From assembly GCF_040869045.1 (NCBI RefSeq), contig NC_090323.1, forward strand, positions 259,784,392 to 259,848,391: a stretch of 64,000 nucleotides of DNA. The letters run 5' to 3'. Below, piece by piece: positions 11,300 to 22,195 of the stretch; position 1 is the first letter of the stretch; every line of letters starts with the position of its first letter. The notes under the pieces were generated by a model, which saw only the letters and a program-made list of their open reading frames with translations, had not been told where the DNA came from and searched no databases. A program made the translations under genes and the position numbers. Source of the DNA: Eurosta solidaginis. Its lineage: Eukaryota; Arthropoda; Insecta; Diptera; Tephritidae.

Positions 11300-12321
11300 C
11301 AAAAGTTCTAGGTACCACATATTCGTTCAGTATTGAGTTCCGTCAAGCGTTCGTGCCTTATATGCCAAGCCAATGCCGCCAAGCCAAACACGCCAATGAT
11401 GGATCAGCTGCCAGCTAATCGTTTGACGCCTTTCGTCCGTCCGTTTAGCTACGTAGGTGTCGACTATTGTGGTCCATTTCAAATATCAATTGGTCGTCGT
11501 CGTGAAAAACGTTGGGTCGCATATTTCACGTGTTTAACAGTCAGAGCCGTTCATCTGGAGGTGGCAAAAGACCTATCAAAAGAGGATTTTTTGTCAACCG
11601 CCGAAGTATACCAATTCGACTACGGAGCGACAACGGGACAAACTTTATTGGTGCACAGAAAATGTTAAAAGATGAAGAACATTTATGGGATTTTACCCAT
11701 ATTGCGAAAGAATGTGCCAAACGTGGCATCGAATGGATTTTTAATTGTCCTGCACATCCGTCCGCTGGAGGATGCTGGGAAAGATTGGTCCAGTGTGTGA
11801 AACGGCTTTTGCAGAGAGTCTTAAAAGAGGAAGCTCCACGTCTCGAAACCTTTAGAAGCACATTGATCGAGGCCGAAAACGTTATTAACAGTCGACCACT
11901 CACAGACGTCCAAATTTCACCCACGGATAAAGAGCCCATAACACCAAACCACTTTTTATTTGGTTGCCTAAATTCAACCCAAACGCCGACTAATGGCGAC
12001 GAAAACGTTTGTTTTAGAAAACATTATCGAATAGCGCAAGCACTAAAAGACCGCCTTTGGAAAAGATGGACTTCTGAATATTTGCCGACATTATTGTGTC
12101 GTTCCAAATGGAGGGAACCCGTCGAGCCATTGAAATGTGGCGATGTAGTAAAAATATACGCCGCTAGTCTACCTCGTAGTCAATGGATAAAAGGACGTAT
12201 AAAAGAAGTAATAACAGCAAATGATGGGCAAGTGCGATCTGCAGTAGTCAAAACTAGTCACGGTGAGTTACGAAGAACAACCAGCAAGCTAGCCGCTTTA
12301 AACGTTTGTGAATCTCCATAA
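11300..12321 (+). pseudogene. BEL/Pao integrase, one frameshift
   Basis: The zinc-binding part (CLICQANAAKPNTPMMDQLP) and first core segment (FSYVGVDYCGPFQISIGRR, first catalytic Asp) are in the frame 11333-11660. The frame 11512-12321 continues with RLRSDNGTNFIGAQKML (second Asp) and HPSAGGCWERLVQCVK (catalytic Glu), then the BEL-specific C-terminal domain with WTSEYLPTLL and WIKGRIKEV. All three acidic residues are present, but the frame change at about 11620 separates the first from the other two. Confidence 0.87.
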
Positions 12322-12872
12322 TAGCTGTGTTTTTTTTCTTATCTATATACGTTTACGCTTAAACTTTATATGGACTGCTAAGCGACAAACTTTAAATACA
12401 CCTCTGAAATTGCTACGCATAAAATTAGTACCACTAAATTTCAATACGCGTTATACTATATGTTATACACAGAAATACAACAGAGGGTTTTGTCTCCGCT
12501 TTTCGGTACACCCTGTGCTGTACCTAGTTGTTTAACCACAGCCGCTAGATGGGTCTCCTAAGCATTATATAATCGAGGATAGGCGTTTTTTTTCACGCCC
12601 AAATGAAACTTATAAAAACAAACACGGCTAATGATTCACCTGGAGGTGGAATATTGTCGCAATACTATTAATCCCAAATTGTAAAATGAAATACAACTCT
12701 ACACAAATTTGAGTATTCTTGTTCGAATTCTCTCTTTGATCAAATAATAAAATGTTTGTTCGAATACTCTCAATATATACTTTAGTTTTATATGTCAACT
12801 TCGAATACTTGCAATTAATCTTTTTATACTTACAATACATGTAAAAACACATAAATGAAATTCAAATTATAC
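12322..12872. other. Spacer between BEL and Gypsy elements
   Basis: AT-rich, no convincing frame. A purine-rich GGAGGTGGAATA (about 12642) may be the BEL polypurine tract, making the following 200 bp a candidate partial LTR. This cannot be confirmed without a second copy in the window. Confidence 0.4.
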
Positions 12873-12876
12873 ATAT

Positions 12877-13436
12877 TGTTACGAATGTTGGCGGCACTAA
12901 GGGGTACTGCCATCTGTATGCCGATGCTAAGCAGTGACGTGAATGCACATCAATAATTTAATCATTTTGTCTACACCTATGTACGTACACGCAGCGGAGA
13001 AGAGATGCACAAACACATGCAGATATTTTATCTGAGATGCTCCTAAAGGTATGCAATTATAAGAGTGGAAGTGTCGCTCACACATACAAGCGCATGGGGT
13101 ATGAGAGAATCTATAAAAATTATACATCTGTAGTTGTAGCTGAGAAATTTATAACTAACTAGTAAGTTCTGGAATTAAAAAAGCCTAGAAATATGCAACG
13201 AGGAAATCAGACAGTATAAAAAGGCGACAACCATGGAGGCGAGAAGTCAGTTTCATTTGAGCTATCAATCAGTTTGGTTATTAAGCAAGCTGTTCGTTGC
13301 AAAGTATAGGTGTTATTGTGAAGTACTTTAATAAAGGCCATTTTTCCATTATTCAATATTGGAGTTATTTATTCAACTGTTTAGCGAACGTTGGCAAAAG
13401 ATTACAAATAAGGGGAATTGCAGTAAATTCGTTACA
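12877..13436 (+). repeat. Left LTR of the deleted Gypsy element
   Basis: Begins TGTTACGAATG and ends TTCGTTACA. It contains TATAAAAA at 13215-13222, an initiator-like TCAGTT at 13247-13252 about 32 nt further on, and a polyadenylation signal AATAAA at 13330-13335. These mark the U3-R-U5 layout: transcription would start near 13248. Confidence 0.9.
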
Positions 13437-13438
13437 AT

Positions 13439-13450
13439 TGATGTCAGAAG
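13439..13450 (+). promoter_or_regulatory. Primer-binding site, tRNA-Leu type
   Basis: TGATGTCAGAAG follows the left LTR by two bases and differs by one base from TGGTGTCAGAAG, the complement of the 3' end of an insect tRNA-Leu (CTTCTGACACCA). The sister element has the exact match at 30815-30826. Confidence 0.75.
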
Positions 13451-13495
13451 AGGAATTGTTGAATAAATTCCGAAGACTTCGAATACAACTTGGAC

Positions 13496-14280
13496 ATGCC
13501 AAAGTTAAGTGAATTGAAGATCCAGCAACTGAAGAAGGAGTTGGAGAGCCGCAGATTGAATACGACGTGCATTAAACTAGAACTTCAGGAACGACTACGA
13601 CAGGCAATGGAATTAGAAGGAATTGACGTGGAAGAGTATGACTTTCATCTTGATTGCGAGGAAACAACAAAAATGGAAGAAACATCGCATACAGTTACGA
13701 GCACAGACTTGAACATGATTTTGGCTGCAATATCTGCTCAAACATCGACGGTGTCATCTCAACTGGAAGGACAGAAAACATATATGGCATCCCAACTGGA
13801 ATCACAGGAGACACGTATTACATCAAAGATGGAAACTCAACTGGAAGAACAAAAGACAAATATAACCTCTCAACTGGCAGAACAGAAGACATATATGATA
13901 AAGTTGCTGCACTGGTCGTGGCATTGAAGGGGCCAGCAGCCGAAATCCTACAGACGAAGGAGAGCGGAACAATTATGAAGCATTGATGGCTGCTGTAGAA
14001 CGACGTTATGGAAGCGAGCATAGAAAACAGATATTCCAAATTGAGTTGCAAACCCGCTACCAAAAAGCAAATGTGACATTGCAGGAGTTTGCTTCAGATA
14101 TTGAAAGATTGGCTCATCTTGCAAATGCGGACGCACCCGTAGAATACACTGAAAGGGTAAAAATCCAGAGCTTCATAAATGGCATACGAGATGTGGAAAC
14201 GAAGCGGGCTACATATGCGAATCCAAAACTAACATTTGCTGAAACCGTATCGCATGCACTGAATCAGAAAACAGCCTCAC
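13496..14280 (+). pseudogene. Gypsy Gag with N-terminal SAP-like domain
   Basis: The N terminus (LSELKIQQLKKELESR and following, up to about residue 45) fits a SAP-type helix-extended-loop-helix, a DNA-binding fold. A coiled region with repeated SQLEEQKT and SQLESQET blocks follows. The capsid part lies after a frame break, from about 13983 (ERRYGSEHRKQIFQIELQTR, YTERVKIQSFINGIRD). The zinc knuckle and protease seen in the sister copy are deleted. First ATG is at 13496; the sister copy has CTG at the same codon. DNA binding by this region is inference. Confidence 0.78.
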
Positions 14281-15091
14281 TTTTGAAGAACTTGGAGGAA
14301 GTTTTCCAGAGAATAGCTGGCGCTGGTCTGAAACTAAGTCCCAAAAAGTGTTCGCTGTTTAAAAAGGAAGTCAATTATTTGGGTCACAAGGTAATGACAG
14401 AAGGCATCTGTACAGCGAATGAATAGATAGAGGCAGTAAGGGATTGGCCAAGACCACAGAACTTGCATGAATTAAGAAATTTCCTTGGGCTGTGCATATA
14501 TTACCGCCGATTTGTACCAAACTTTTCCGGCGTAGCCTATAGCCTCCATGAGCTTACAAGAAAAAATAAAGCTTTTGAATGGAAGAAGGAGCATGAAGTG
14601 GCTTTCCAAACATTGAAGGAGCGTTTGTGCACTGCCCCAATATTGGCATGTCCGATTCCAGGAGCAACATTTATTCTAGATACAAATGCGAGTGGATATG
14701 CTATAGGAGGCGTTTTATCACAACTGTTCGTTGGACAGGAGAAGGTAGTTGCATATTACAGCCGTTCGATTGGAAAACCAGAGAGGAACTATTGGCATTG
14801 GTAGAGTGCATTAAACATTTTCACAAATACATCTACGGCCAGCGATTCCGCGTCAGGACAGATCACGCAGCGTTGAAATGGCTTCTGCAGTTCCGTAATC
14901 CGGAAGGACAATTGGCACGGTGGATCGAGCGACTGCAAAGCTATGACTTTTCCATTGAGCATCGAAAAGGTAGTACCCATGGAAATCCTGCTGCAATGTC
15001 ACGAAGACCATGGAGTTTGGAATGCAAGCACTGTTCAAAGGCCGAGGCTAAAGAAGACATTATAGATGTCCGGCTAATGACTATAACATGA
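14281..15091 (+). pseudogene. Gypsy RT thumb and RNase H, broken
   Basis: Starts at the deletion join with LEEVFQRIAGAGLKLSPKK, runs through HELRNFLGLCIYYRRFVPNF, to the RNase H segment FILDTNASGYAIGGVLSQL. The catalytic Asp of the usual TDASG motif is Asn here, while the sister copy keeps Asp. An in-frame stop at 14424 and a frameshift at about 14790 interrupt it. The second part continues YGQRFRVRTDHAALKWLL and SYDFSIEHRKGSTHGNPAAM (altered from the usual NPDAM). Confidence 0.85.
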
Positions 15092-15293
15092 ACGGATAAA
15101 TGGGACAAGGAACAACTAAGGAAGTGTCAGCTAGAAGATACTGATCTGTCACATGTTATGCAAGAAAGAGGATTCCTGATGTGCTCAGCGAGCTGCATAA
15201 TGGTCCAAGCGGAGGTCATCTTGGAATCACGAAGACGCTCGAGAAGATTAAACAGAGATTCTATTGGGTTGGTTGCCGTCAGTAGGTCACTGA

Positions 15294-16250
15294 GTGAATT
15301 GCGAACTGCGAGGTTTGCAGCCGAGCGAAAGGGACAAAACTCGAAGTCATGGCCAGATGAAGCAATATAACTCAGGTGCGCCATTTGAAAGGATCGCTAT
15401 GGATGTCGCCGGTCCATTTCCTACTAGCAACGGCGGAAACAAATATGTACTGGTAGTTATGGATTATTTCAGCATATGGCCAGAGGTATACCCAATCCCA
15501 AATCAAGAAGCGGAAACAGTAGCAGAAGTGTTTATAAAGAATTGGGTTGCAAGGTATGGTGTACCAAAGGAGTTACATTATGACCAAGGAAGGAATTTCG
15601 AATCAGCTGTGTTCCAGGAAATGTGTAAATCATGGGTCATTCGAAAAACACGGACAACTGCATTGCATCCTCAATCAGATGGTATTGTAGAACGATTCAA
15701 TAGAACATTGGAGGAGCACTTAAGGAAAGAAGTAGACAAGTACCATAAAGAGTGGGATACTCGCATACCATTATTCTTGATGGCTTACCGATCAGCAGTG
15801 CATGAGACAACGGGCCAAACCCCTGCAAAAGTAATTTTTGGAAATGACCTTAGACTGCCAGCTGATTTGAAGTTTGGGATAGATGCCAATGCGGAGAGAA
15901 ATGTCAAGAAATCCACTGGTGATTTGGAAGAAGAGCTAAGAGAAATACATGATCTGATAAGGCAACGAACAAAGATTATGAGCGACAAGATGAAAGCCAG
16001 ATACGATAAAGCAATTAGGAAGGAGATTTGGTGCTGTTATACAACCCACAACGTAAAAAAGGTTTGTCCCCGAAATTGCAGTGTAATTGGGAAGGCCTAT
16101 ACAAAGTTGTAAAAGGGATCAACGATGTAGTGTACCGCATACAAACCATCGGTAAACCACGAACCAAAATGAAAGTGGGCCATTTGGAAAGGCTGGCAAC
16201 GTTTAGATCGAGAGATTTGTCTGATCGGGACGATCAGACTAAGGTTGAGG
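15294..16250 (+). pseudogene. Gypsy integrase, core intact, flanks frameshifted
   Basis: The catalytic core is open from about 15370 to 16015 with the triad visible: MDVAGPFPTSNGG (Asp), LHYDQGRNFESAV (Asp) and QSDGIVERFNRTLEEH (Glu). The N-terminal zinc domain upstream is in another frame with stops, and the C-terminal region (GKPRTKMKVGHLERLATFR) is one frameshift away at about 16020. A purine-rich tract (16241-16254) precedes the right LTR directly, so there is no room for env. Confidence 0.85.
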
Positions 16251-16254
16251 GCAG

Positions 16255-16818
16255 TGTTACGAATGTTGGCGGCACTAAGTGGTACTGCCATCTCTATGCC
16301 GATGCTAAGCAGTGACGTGAATGCACATCAATAATTTAATCATTTTGTCTACACCTATGTACGTACACGCAGCGGAGAAGAGATGCACAAACACATGCAG
16401 ATATCTTATCTGAGATGCTCCTAAAGGTATGCAATTATAAGTGTGGAAGTGTCGCTCACACATACAAGCGCATGGGGTATGTGCGAATCTATAAAAATTA
16501 TACATCTGTAGTTGTAGCTGAGAAATTTATAACTAACTATTAAGTTCTCGAATTAGAAAAGCCTAGAAATATGCAACGAGGATATCAGACAGTATAAAAA
16601 GGCGACAACCGTGGAGGCGAGAAGTCAGTTTCATTTGAACTATCAATCAGTTTGGTTATTAAGCAAGCTATTCGTTGCAAAGTATAAGTGTTATTGTGAA
16701 GTACTTTAATAAAGGCCATTTTTCCATTATTAAATATTGGAGTATTTATTCAACAGTTTAGCGTTACGGACGTTGACAGAAGATGGCAAATAAGGGGAAT
16801 TGCAGTAAATTCGTTACA
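16255..16818 (+). repeat. Right LTR of the deleted Gypsy element
   Basis: Matches the left LTR over its whole length with a few percent of differences and a few small indels. Contains TATAAAAA at 16593-16600. Confidence 0.9.
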
Positions 16819-16822
16819 ATAT

Positions 16823-17244
16823 GTATCCACTGAAACGAACATTCTATGAAACGAAATGTCCATTCAAGGAAAAGTTTCACAGAAGAGAACACCAAATTTC
16901 TTTAACACGCACACGGAATTCAAATTGAATAAATTGATCAATAACTTTTTATTTGGTTCGTTTTCTTTGTGGGCATTTTTGTCTGCAACCCTATAAAAAT
17001 AATATTAAAAGGTTGTTGCAATAAATTACATTTTATGACTGACCAACCTATTTTACTACATATTTTAATTTACTTTACATGCATGATCGCCTTGGGGTTT
17101 TTTTTTGGTTTTTTTTTTTAAATTTTGCACGCTCTACTGTGGATATAAACACGTCCATCTATATATTTGCTTTTGCAACTCTTTTCACAGGGATTTTTAA
17201 GGTCATAATTTTTGTTTTTGTTTTCTAATAAATTAAAAAAAAAA
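16823..17244. other. Probable LTR or leader of the BEL derivative
   Basis: No gene. AAAGGTTGTT...AAATTACATTTTATGACT followed by TACTACATATTT (about 17005-17070) recurs at about 61705-61766, also upstream of a BEL-derivative copy. It is therefore likely to be part of that element's LTR or leader. Confidence 0.5.
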
Positions 17245-18600
17245 CCAAAAAGTGGGATTGGAAAATAAACTGAATCTCTCCCCGCTGGTGGACCCGATTC
17301 AAGTCGTCACACTTTCACTTTCGAAAGTAATAGAATGGAGGATTTTTACTGTAAATGGAATTACTCCCTAAGGTAAAAACACAACAGCTGTAGTAGATTC
17401 CTTTAAAACGTATCGCTTTCCCAATTCCATAAGATGTATACAGGTTCGATAGAGCAGAAATATCAAAAATGCTCTGAAAGTTATGGAAGTTGCATGTCGC
17501 AAATTATCGACACCAACTGTTGAGACCCCTTACTAAATCACCTCAACCGCGACACCGAAATAGTCCACGGTATTTATGAAGACTGGCCAGCATTTAGAGA
17601 TATGTTTACCGCGGTCTATGGTTATCATCCCCGATCAAGCCGAAAAACTGTATCACCTGCTACAAAGACAAGAAGAACTCTGCCTCTTTATGGCAAACAC
17701 CAAAGTCGCACCCCTGCAAGCAGTTAACTTGCCACGACTAGAACTCTTCGGAGCCGTTTTATTGTCGAAATAAATAACTCAAACTCAATTTCAATTGAAG
17801 TTGCCACCGCACGAACTGAAACTGTGGTCAGATTCCTCCAATGTGTTGGCCTGGCTAGAAAAACCCTGAACATAAGCAACACACTTTGGCGCCACGTACG
17901 TAGCGATGACAACCCCGCCGATTTAGGAACTCGGGGATGCAAACAACAAGATTTATTTGACTGCTCGTTATGATGTATTGGATTCTAATAGCTCTCTCAG
18001 CCGAACACATTCTGGCCAAGATACACCCCTTCCAATTCATCTCCTCCGGAAAAAAAACACAATAAGGCCGTTCATTCGTCACACTCAAAATCACCCGATT
18101 CCCAATTCGATAGCCCTCACTCACGGGTAAGACGCTAAAATGAAACTCATAATGATAATGCAACGCCATCATTTCTCATCACTCAGTTAGAAGAATCAAA
18201 CCCTATCAGCAAGAAAAGCTCCATGCTGACCCGAAAAGCAACTAATGATACAGAAGGAATACTACATCTCCGGACTCAAGCAGAAAGTAAAAAAATGCAT
18301 ATTCAACTGCAAGACGTGCACGATATATAAGCAACGAATGCGTTCGCAAATAATAGCCGCTATGCTTCGAACGTGTCATTTACTCGGTGTCCTTTAACGT
18401 AATCGGCGTTGACTTCGCTGGCCCAGTTATGGTGAAGACGTCCCCCTTGCCACGAACTTCCTACTCAAAAGCATACGTTTGCGTATTTGTATGCTTCTCT
18501 ACTAAAACGGTCCATCTCGAATCTTGCACAAGTTAGGTCTTCAGAGCAGCCTTCTCTCGCTTCGTTGGACGATGCAGATTACCCCACAAAGTAATGTATG
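17245..18600 (+). mobile_element. BEL/Pao deletion derivative, copy 1
   Basis: A leader with CTGGTGGACCCGA (17285) is followed by a short Gag piece (EDWPAFRDMFTAVYGYHPR, about 17570-17635) joined directly to the RNase H part of Pol (VAPLQAVNLPRLELFGAVLL, then LKLWSDSSNVLAWLEK, WRHVRSDDNPADLGTRGC). Integrase follows with FNCKTCTIYKQRMRSQI, VIGVDFAGPVMVKTS, SYSKAYVCVFVCFSTKTVHL and FRAAFSRFVGRCRLP. The integrase is cut at 18600 just before its second catalytic Asp by the element that starts at 18601. Many stops and frameshifts. The same Gag-to-Pol join occurs at 63430-63560. Confidence 0.82.
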
Positions 18601-18739
18601 TACCCTGCAGTCAAACCAACTAGTTGTATACTAGAAGAATACTAGTTTGCAAAAAATCTCAACTAGTATGAGTTCTGTCTTTTTTCCATATTACCAACTG
18701 GTAGTTTTAACACGGCGATGTCCTACGAAATATCAATTG

Positions 18740-18939
18740 CCAGCCTCTGCATCAGCATCATACCAATTGACAAACTAGTCATTATATACACCAACATCAT
18801 ACCAGATGACATACTATTCAGCATACCCATCAGACTCATACCAGTTAACATACTAGTCAGCCTTTGCGCCAGTATTATACCAGATGGCATACTAGCTATT
18901 ATATACACCAATATCATACCAATTGACATACTAGTCAGT
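18740..18939. repeat. Degenerate minisatellite with CATACYARTTGACATACTAGTC motif halves
   Basis: Four to five imperfect units built from ATCATACCARTTGACA, TACTAGTCAG and ATTATATACACCAAYA pieces. The array resumes at 20381-20520 after the nested foldback element, proving that the two parts were once joined. Confidence 0.75.
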
Positions 18940-20380
18940 AGACTGGGTTGGTCCCCATACAAAAAAAAAGTTGCTAATGTCCGCCCCTAAATTTGAAGAT
19001 TATGTTGAGAGGGTTTCGGAAAATTTTTTTTTAATTTTTTTGATCTTTCGAAATACAGCCAAAAAGGTTTTTTCGTTGTAACTTGGTTATTTGACGACCG
19101 ATTTTTAATTTTGATATGTCATTATTTTGGCCTTGAGAAGCTCCACATTTCCGTTTAATGTCCTTTTAAGCTATGAAGCCGTTTTAACATGATTAGGTCA
19201 GCTAACAAACTTTTACCCCCCCTAATGTATGTTTTTTCCTTACCAAACGAAAGTACTTAAAAATTCAAGAAAACATTGCTTTGAAACCATATTACTAAAA
19301 TAATAAACAAAGAAGTTATAGCACTTTCAATATTTATTGCAACTGTTATTTTACCTGATTCTTATTATACTTAGACCTGAAACTCATGATATTTTTGTAG
19401 GAAAAATTGCAGGGTTTGGATTGAAAAGTTAATAAAGATATGCCAAATATCAGGAATAGGGGAAGTCAAAGTAAATAAGTGAGTCAAACCTGTGGTTTCG
19501 TATTTATAATAATAACGCTATGCGACAAAATCAATTTTTTTCTGGGTATTGGACAAAACCCACTTTTTTGTAGAGATTGAGGCTTAAGTAAACAAAGTAC
19601 TATCTCCGTTTTTCGAACCGAAATTTAATTTTTTTGTTAACGCGTTCAGCAAATTGAAAAGGTAAAGGTGAAAAGTTAGAAGTCAGAAGTCGTATTCAGA
19701 AGTCAGAGTCTGACTTTTCTCCTCGTATAACAGCTGTTATACTAAATTTCTCAAAAAAAGAATCCAGCTCTTCTAATAAGGGAAAAGGGCGGACCACGCC
19801 CACATTTTTACTTGTTCAATTTGCTGAACGCGTTAACAAAAAAATTAAATAAAATTTCGAAATGTAAAATTTCGAACTTCAAATTTCGTAAGCCGATATC
19901 TATTTTTTGGAGGCTATGTTCGAAAAACGGAGATAGTACTTTGTTTACTTAAGCCTCAGTCTCTACGAAAAAGTACCCAGAAAAAAAGTTGATTTTGTCG
20001 CATAGTGTTATTATTATAAATACGAAACAACAGTTTTGACTCACTTATTTACTTTGACTTCCCCTATTCATGATATTTGGCATATCTTTATTAACTTTTC
20101 AATGCAAACCCTGCAAATTTTGTTAGCTGACCTAATCATGTGCAAACAACTTCATAGCTTAAAAGGACATTAAACGGAAATGGGAAGCTTCTCAAGGCCA
20201 AAATAATGACATATCAATTTTAAGAATCGGTCGTCAAATAAACAAGTTACAACGAAAAAACCTTTTTGGCTGTATTTCGAAGGATCAAAAAAAACTTAAA
20301 AAAATGTTTTCCGAAACCCTCTCAACATAATCTTCAAATTTAGGGGCGGACAGTTGCAAATTTTTTTTTCGACCCAGTCT
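18940..20380. mobile_element. Foldback element with very long inverted arms and 9-10-bp duplication
   Basis: Ends AGACTGGGT (18940) and ACCCAGTCT (20380). The arms are near-perfect inverted copies over more than 500 bp, for example TGTCCGCCCCTAAATTTGAA near the left end and its complement near the right end, and both arms carry CAAAGTACTATCTCCGTTTT. The left arm has extra sequence around 19215-19390. Flanks ACTAGTCAGT at 18930-18939 and 20381-20390 form a perfect 10-bp direct repeat. Long arms plus a 9-10-bp duplication suggest Mutator-like mobilisation. No open frame for a transposase. Confidence 0.8.
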
Positions 20381-20715
20381 ACTAGTCAGTGTATTCAACA
20401 TCAGTTTGCATCACCAGTTGGCATACTACTCAGTCTATGCATCAATGTAATAACAGTTGACATACTAGTCGATATTTGCATCAGCATCCTACTATTTAAT
20501 ATACTAGTCTCAGTTGGGTTGAAAAATTACTTGAAAATTGATAAATTAGCTCAAATTTATGTTATTCACTATATTTCATATATATAAAAGGTATGTATAT
20601 ATATACATATGTATATAACTTTAAAATTTATCACTTCAATACATTATACTTTGGAATAAATTTTAATAAAAATACGTACATTTATATGAAAACTAAAAAG
20701 TAACGGAATAACATA

Positions 20716-20922
20716 CGAATGTGACGCAATCTCAAGACGCAGGGCTAAGTTTATGGGTTCACCATGGCCAGAACATTCCCACATTGAATCCCTCAAGCCA
20801 AGAGAACTGCTAGGGCTCATCATGGAAGTCGGATGGGATGAGGTGCTAACCAAAGGTCGCAGTGCAATCCTCAATAAATTATCTATCTATCTAACGGAGA
20901 AGGGACGAACCAGTAGTGGTTG
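20716..20922 (+). pseudogene. Unidentified short frame, possible LINE 3' end
   Basis: An open stretch of about 68 codons (contains GSPWPEHSHIESLKPRELLG and VGWDEVLTKGRSAILNKL). The composition looks protein-like and resembles the end of some RNase H-bearing LINE polyproteins, but I cannot identify it. It lies just upstream of a LINE RT piece on the opposite strand. Confidence 0.3.
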
Positions 20923-21144
20923 ACTGTGTAAAAACAGGCCAAGCTGCACTAGCGCCGTCCTGTTATGAGCGTTAATGGAGTTCAGAATTGTGATAGTGAT
21001 ATGCACTTTACGGAAGTCATGCTTATGGCTGGATAACCGAACAATTTCATTTAATTGAGGGAATCATAACGGTTTTAAACGTTTTCGTTACTGACTAAAG
21101 GGATAATATCGGTAGATACTGGCTGGGTTTCCGGTCTTTCTCTG

Positions 21145-21456
21145 TTATTCTGGAAAGGCATAGGCTTTTAACGACAAGTAGAACAAATGTCCTAGGCTAC
21201 TGATGCCCTCATGGCACAGGTGTTTTGGCATCGGTATAGGTCCTCCATCTGGGACTATTGATATGGATGGCTTGGCCTTTTCAATAACTACTTTAATCTC
21301 TGTTGAGGTAACGGTGAGGGTTGACTCGTCATGCTTGTATTTATGTGCCCGTTGATTTGGACGATATCTAGCATTGTCACCTGAAGTACGCATTGCAAAT
21401 TGGCTACAGAAAGCACTCGCGCATTTCCTCGAGCCGACAGACGAAATTCTAGTCAA
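21145..21456 (-). pseudogene. LINE reverse transcriptase fragment (N-terminal fingers)
   Basis: The minus-strand frame ends with VIEKAKPSISIVPDGGPIPM, HLCHEGISSLGHLFYLSLKA and YAFPE. This corresponds to the 'AKPSSAPGPDGI...LK...L..VFNLSL....IPE' block at the start of RT domains in Jockey/R1-type LINEs. Only this block is present; catalytic motifs are absent. Confidence 0.6.
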
Positions 21457-21664
21457 ATGAATTATTTAAATACTAACTAGTATTAATAACACCACAAAAT
21501 TATAGTCAATGAACTATTCAAAAGCTGACTAGTATGAATAAACCCACAAAATTCTAGCCAATGAACTAGAATGTTTGCTGACTACTTTGGCTTTTGACTG
21601 CAGGGTATTTAGTATTTTGCACTAGTTATCCCTATTATTTTTACCATCATTGTATATAAATACA

Positions 21665-21983
21665 CAAATAAATAAATAAATGCAAGGCGCGATAACCTCC
21701 GAAGAGATTTAAGGCCGAGCTTCTCTTTAAATTTGCGTAGTGCTCCCTTTAATTTTTCCTAAAAATTGGCGGGACTGGGCCTACATGTTTTATGCATGGC
21801 AGATGCATTTTCACTAAGAATCTTTTCATGGTAGAAATATACCCGAATCACTTTCGAGGGGTGACCCCAGTTATAAAAACCGTTTTCCTACATTTTTGAT
21901 GTTACTTTGCCCGGGAGTTGAACCCAGAACCCTCGGTGTGATAGGTGGATCACCCTACCACCTACCACACCACGGCGGCCGCC
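21665..21983 (-). mobile_element. tRNA-derived SINE, copy 1
   Basis: On the minus strand it starts near 21983 with GCCGCCGTGGTGTGG, has a B-box-like GGGTTCAACTCCCGGGC (complement at about 21910-21926), a SINE body, and ends with GAGGTTATCGCGCCTTGCAT followed by an ATTT-repeat tail (complement 21665-21690). The A-box region is duplicated or disrupted. The same SINE lies at 30260-30620 on the plus strand, where it interrupts an LTR. Confidence 0.82.
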
Positions 21984-22195
21984 AATTACTATATATTTCA
22001 TGCTTCTATATTGCAAATAAAGGCTGGGTACATTCACAAACATCGTGTTAATGTTTTTGTTTTCGTATTCAATAATCGAATACACCTAAATTAAAATTTT
22101 TTCTTGTCACACTTATGCTGCTACAATCACACAAATTTAGTAGGCCGTCTTTTTTCCAATTCAAAACTCGTTTTTATTTACACAACACAATTTTG

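Larger units (their letters stand above)
8204..12321 (+). mobile_element. BEL/Pao LTR retrotransposon, degraded, LTRs not found
   Basis: Gag, zinc knuckles, remnants of protease, reverse transcriptase, RNase H and integrase occur in the BEL/Pao order but are split by stops and frameshifts. The N-terminal half of Gag and any 5' LTR are missing; the sequence begins abruptly inside the second DINE-1-like element. The 3' side runs to the integrase stop at 12321; a TGGAGGTGGAATATTGT stretch at about 12640 could be a polypurine tract next to an LTR, but no matching 5' LTR exists to test this. The element cannot encode a functional set. Confidence 0.85.
12877..16818 (+). mobile_element. Gypsy (mdg3-like) LTR retrotransposon, internally deleted, with ATAT duplication
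   Basis: Two highly similar LTRs (12877-13436 and 16255-16818) flank gag and a shortened pol. The 4-bp target duplication ATAT is intact on both sides (12873-12876 and 16819-16822). Protease and the first two thirds of RT are gone: capsid sequence jumps at about 14280 directly to the RT thumb. RNase H and integrase follow. There is no env. Close LTR similarity indicates a fairly recent insertion, so the deletion derivative probably moved with proteins from a complete relative such as the copy at 30233-37348. The primer site fits tRNA-Leu use as in the mdg3/micropia/blastopia group. Confidence 0.9.
18601..21607. mobile_element. Inverted-repeat element (TACCCTGCAGTCAAA ends) with CTAGT-rich arms
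   Basis: TACCCTGCAGTCAAA at 18601-18615 is matched exactly by its complement at 21593-21607. Both arms are rich in ACTAGT/CTAGT motifs: minisatellite-like stretches at 18740-18940 and 20381-20520, and scattered copies at 21465-21580. It interrupts the BEL integrase at 18600. Nested inside are a foldback element (18940-20380), an AT-rich stretch and LINE pieces. No transposase frame was recognised. Family unknown; target duplication not clear. Confidence 0.65.

Noticed and set aside
12640..12876. BEL 3' LTR
   Set aside because: A purine-rich tract is present but no second copy of the following sequence exists in the window, so it is not claimed as an LTR.
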